DNA of 6,384 nucleotides from CAVPRW01 sp046727435 [NCBI: bacterium] (GTDB taxonomy: Bacteria; Tectomicrobia; Entotheonellia; J063), in contig JBKPCR010000258.1 of the NCBI GenBank assembly GCA_046727435.1, positions 1 through 6,384 on the forward strand, written 5' to 3'. The position numbers and the translations under genes are program-made. Position 1 is the first letter of the stretch. Every line of letters begins with the position of its first letter. Positions 5,149 through 6,384 of this stretch are shown here, in pieces. The notes under the pieces are model-generated. The model was not told where the DNA came from, did no database searches, and worked only from the letters and a program-made list of their open reading frames with translations.

Positions 5149-6354
5149 ATGCGACTCCAGGACCTCAAACATCTCGATGCCGCTATAGAAGCCTTTACTG
5201 CATGTGTCGATGTTGACATGCTGCTCGGCACGCTCTTCGACCACACACGAGATCTGCTCCACATGGAGGCCGCGTTCGTTTGGCTGACTGTAGAGGGAGA
5301 GCAGTCACGTCTACACCTTACAGAGGGTGTCCCAGCATCGGTGGCTGCTCGTCTTCAACGTCTGAAGATTTCTGCGAGTGCGAGACGCACGATCGCAAGA
5401 CGCCTCCACAAACTGGGTTATCGCGCCGTTCTGGCTGCTCCTCTTCGGGTACAAGGAAAGATGGTGGGTATGGTGGCGGCCGGTTCACAACGCTCCCGAC
5501 GCTCGAGCCGCATCGAGGCCGCAATTTTTCACCTATTGGTTCGATATGCCGTGAGCACTCTCCAACGGTGGCAATTCCCTCCTACGCATGAGGGTGAAGA
5601 GTCTCGACGGCCCATGACAACTCACGGCCACCTGGATGTCCAGCACGAGCGGACGCACCTCCTGAATATCTTCGTCTCTGGGATTACTCACGATCTCAAT
5701 AATGCGATGGCAGCGATCAGCGGTCGGGTGGAGTTGCTCTTGCACAGGCTCCATGATCAGGCCACATTGCAACACCTTGTGGCGGCCCATCACGCCATTA
5801 TTGATGCCAGTCAGCTGATTCGTCACATTCGCGGCTTCATGAGTGATGACCATGAGGGCGGCGTGGTGATGGTCGATATCAACCAACTCGTCAGGGATAG
5901 CTTGCAGATCGCCCGGTCGACGTGGTTTCAGGGATTCCGTCAGCGGCGTGTTCCCGTCGACCTGGGGACGGATCTTCAGCCGGTGCCTGCAGTCCCTGGC
6001 AGAGCCTCGGACTTGCGCATCGCCCTCCTCTGCCTGCTTCGACACGCCATGGACACGCTTCGTCCTGGCAGCGGGCTGATGGTACGCACGTCGTCTATGG
6101 GCCATGCTAAAGGACAGGTTGTTGTTGTCAGCCTTTCCGATGACCCTGGCCAACCCTCTACTGCAGAGCACGAGGACGGGATCGGGATACTGTTGAGGCA
6201 AGCTCACACACCTGAGAGCCAGCTGGCTTTAAAGTTTGTTCAAACGATCGTCCGCAATCTTGAAGGGCAGATCATGGTCGACTGTAGCACCGATGGGGGT
6301 ACGGCCACGACCCTGAGCTTCTCCGTGAGCAGGATGGTAGCTGGCGAGCGTTAG
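5149..6354 (+). CDS. GAF domain histidine-kinase-like protein with degenerate ATP-binding domain
   Basis: With ATG 5149 the product has 401 aa; AGGAG (5138-5142) lies 6 bases upstream, which favours this over TTG 5146. There is no signal peptide or membrane segment, so it should be cytosolic. Residues about 8-140 look like a GAF sensor domain ('LLHMEAAFVWLTVEG', 'AVLAAPLRVQGKMVGMVAAG'). Residues about 168-232 form the dimerisation/phospho-acceptor domain, with an H-box 'GITHDLNNAMAAI' and candidate His181. Residues about 245-395 have the shape of a HATPase domain ('ASDLRIALLCLLRHAMDTL', 'GGTATTLSFSV'). The catalytic motifs are eroded: the N-box Asn is replaced (CLLRHAMDTL, His299), the G1 box reads SDDPGQPS rather than DxGxG, and the G2 box GTGLGL reads ESQLAL. 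It may be a pseudokinase, phosphatase or scaffold. Another gene begins 8 bp downstream, probably in the same operon. Confidence 0.82.
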   Translation: MRLQDLKHLDAAIEAFTACVDVDMLLGTLFDHTRDLLHMEAAFVWLTVEGEQSRLHLTEGVPASVAARLQRLKISASARRTIARRLHKLGYRAVLAAPLRVQGKMVGMVAAGSQRSRRSSRIEAAIFHLLVRYAVSTLQRWQFPPTHEGEESRRPMTTHGHLDVQHERTHLLNIFVSGITHDLNNAMAAISGRVELLLHRLHDQATLQHLVAAHHAIIDASQLIRHIRGFMSDDHEGGVVMVDINQLVRDSLQIARSTWFQGFRQRRVPVDLGTDLQPVPAVPGRASDLRIALLCLLRHAMDTLRPGSGLMVRTSSMGHAKGQVVVVSLSDDPGQPSTAEHEDGIGILLRQAHTPESQLALKFVQTIVRNLEGQIMVDCSTDGGTATTLSFSVSRMVAGER

Positions 6355-6362
6355 TTCGGACC

Positions 6363-6384
6363 ATGGCCAAGATTTTACATGCGA
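6363..6384 (+). CDS. Start of a further gene, possibly a response regulator (cut by window end)
   Basis: ATG 6363 opens 'MAKILHA' and runs off the window, 8 bp after the kinase stop. Receiver domains often begin 'MAKILxVDD', and the position after a histidine kinase fits, but seven residues cannot prove it. The ribosome-binding site is weak (GGA at 6358-6360), which suggests translational coupling. Confidence 0.4.

Noticed and set aside
5533-6207. Minus-strand 224-codon frame within the kinase gene
   Set aside because: It is antisense to the GAF/kinase gene and shows no recognisable domain or ribosome-binding site.

Overview
The window is a moderately GC-rich bacterial chromosome segment with strong purine-rich Shine-Dalgarno sites and sigma70-like promoters. 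The gene set (Fur-family regulator, ClpS adaptor, SpuC-like class III aminotransferase, aldo/keto reductase, cytosolic GAF-histidine kinase) fits a Gram-negative-type or deep-branching environmental bacterium. The sequence alone does not support a phylum assignment.

Layout, left to right. On the minus strand at 9-481 is a carboxymuconolactone decarboxylase (CMD) family gene whose reading frame is broken once, in a run of six T. Immediately upstream of it (about 547-860, minus) lies a decayed N-terminal fragment of an integron-integrase-like tyrosine recombinase, with a stop codon and frame changes and no catalytic core. A Fur-family metalloregulator follows on the plus strand (1049-1504) with a recognisable extended -10 promoter. 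It converges on a minus-strand operon of two genes: an aldo/keto reductase (3084-4205) and then, 16 bp downstream, a class III omega-aminotransferase (1688-3067). A GC-rich hairpin sits between the convergent ends. About 350 bp with no convincing gene separates the reductase from clpS (4559-4840, minus, GTG start). clpS diverges from a histidine-kinase-like gene (5149-6354, plus), and the first codons of another gene (6363 onward) follow it.

How the genes may work together. The reductase and aminotransferase are probably co-transcribed. A natural but unproven reading is that the aminotransferase makes an aldehyde or oxo-acid from an amine or omega-amino acid and the NADPH-type reductase handles a carbonyl in the same route. 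ClpS would deliver N-degron substrates to ClpAP, but no clpA is next to it. The GAF-kinase probably works with the gene that begins after it, which may be a response regulator. The kinase keeps its phospho-acceptor His region but its ATP-binding motifs are badly degraded.

The items most worth a second look are the T TTT TTG slip site in the CMD gene, the degenerate kinase domain, the recombinase relic, and a pair of direct repeats at the clpS promoter. I found no CRISPR array, tRNA, rRNA, intact mobile element or clearly novel multi-gene system.
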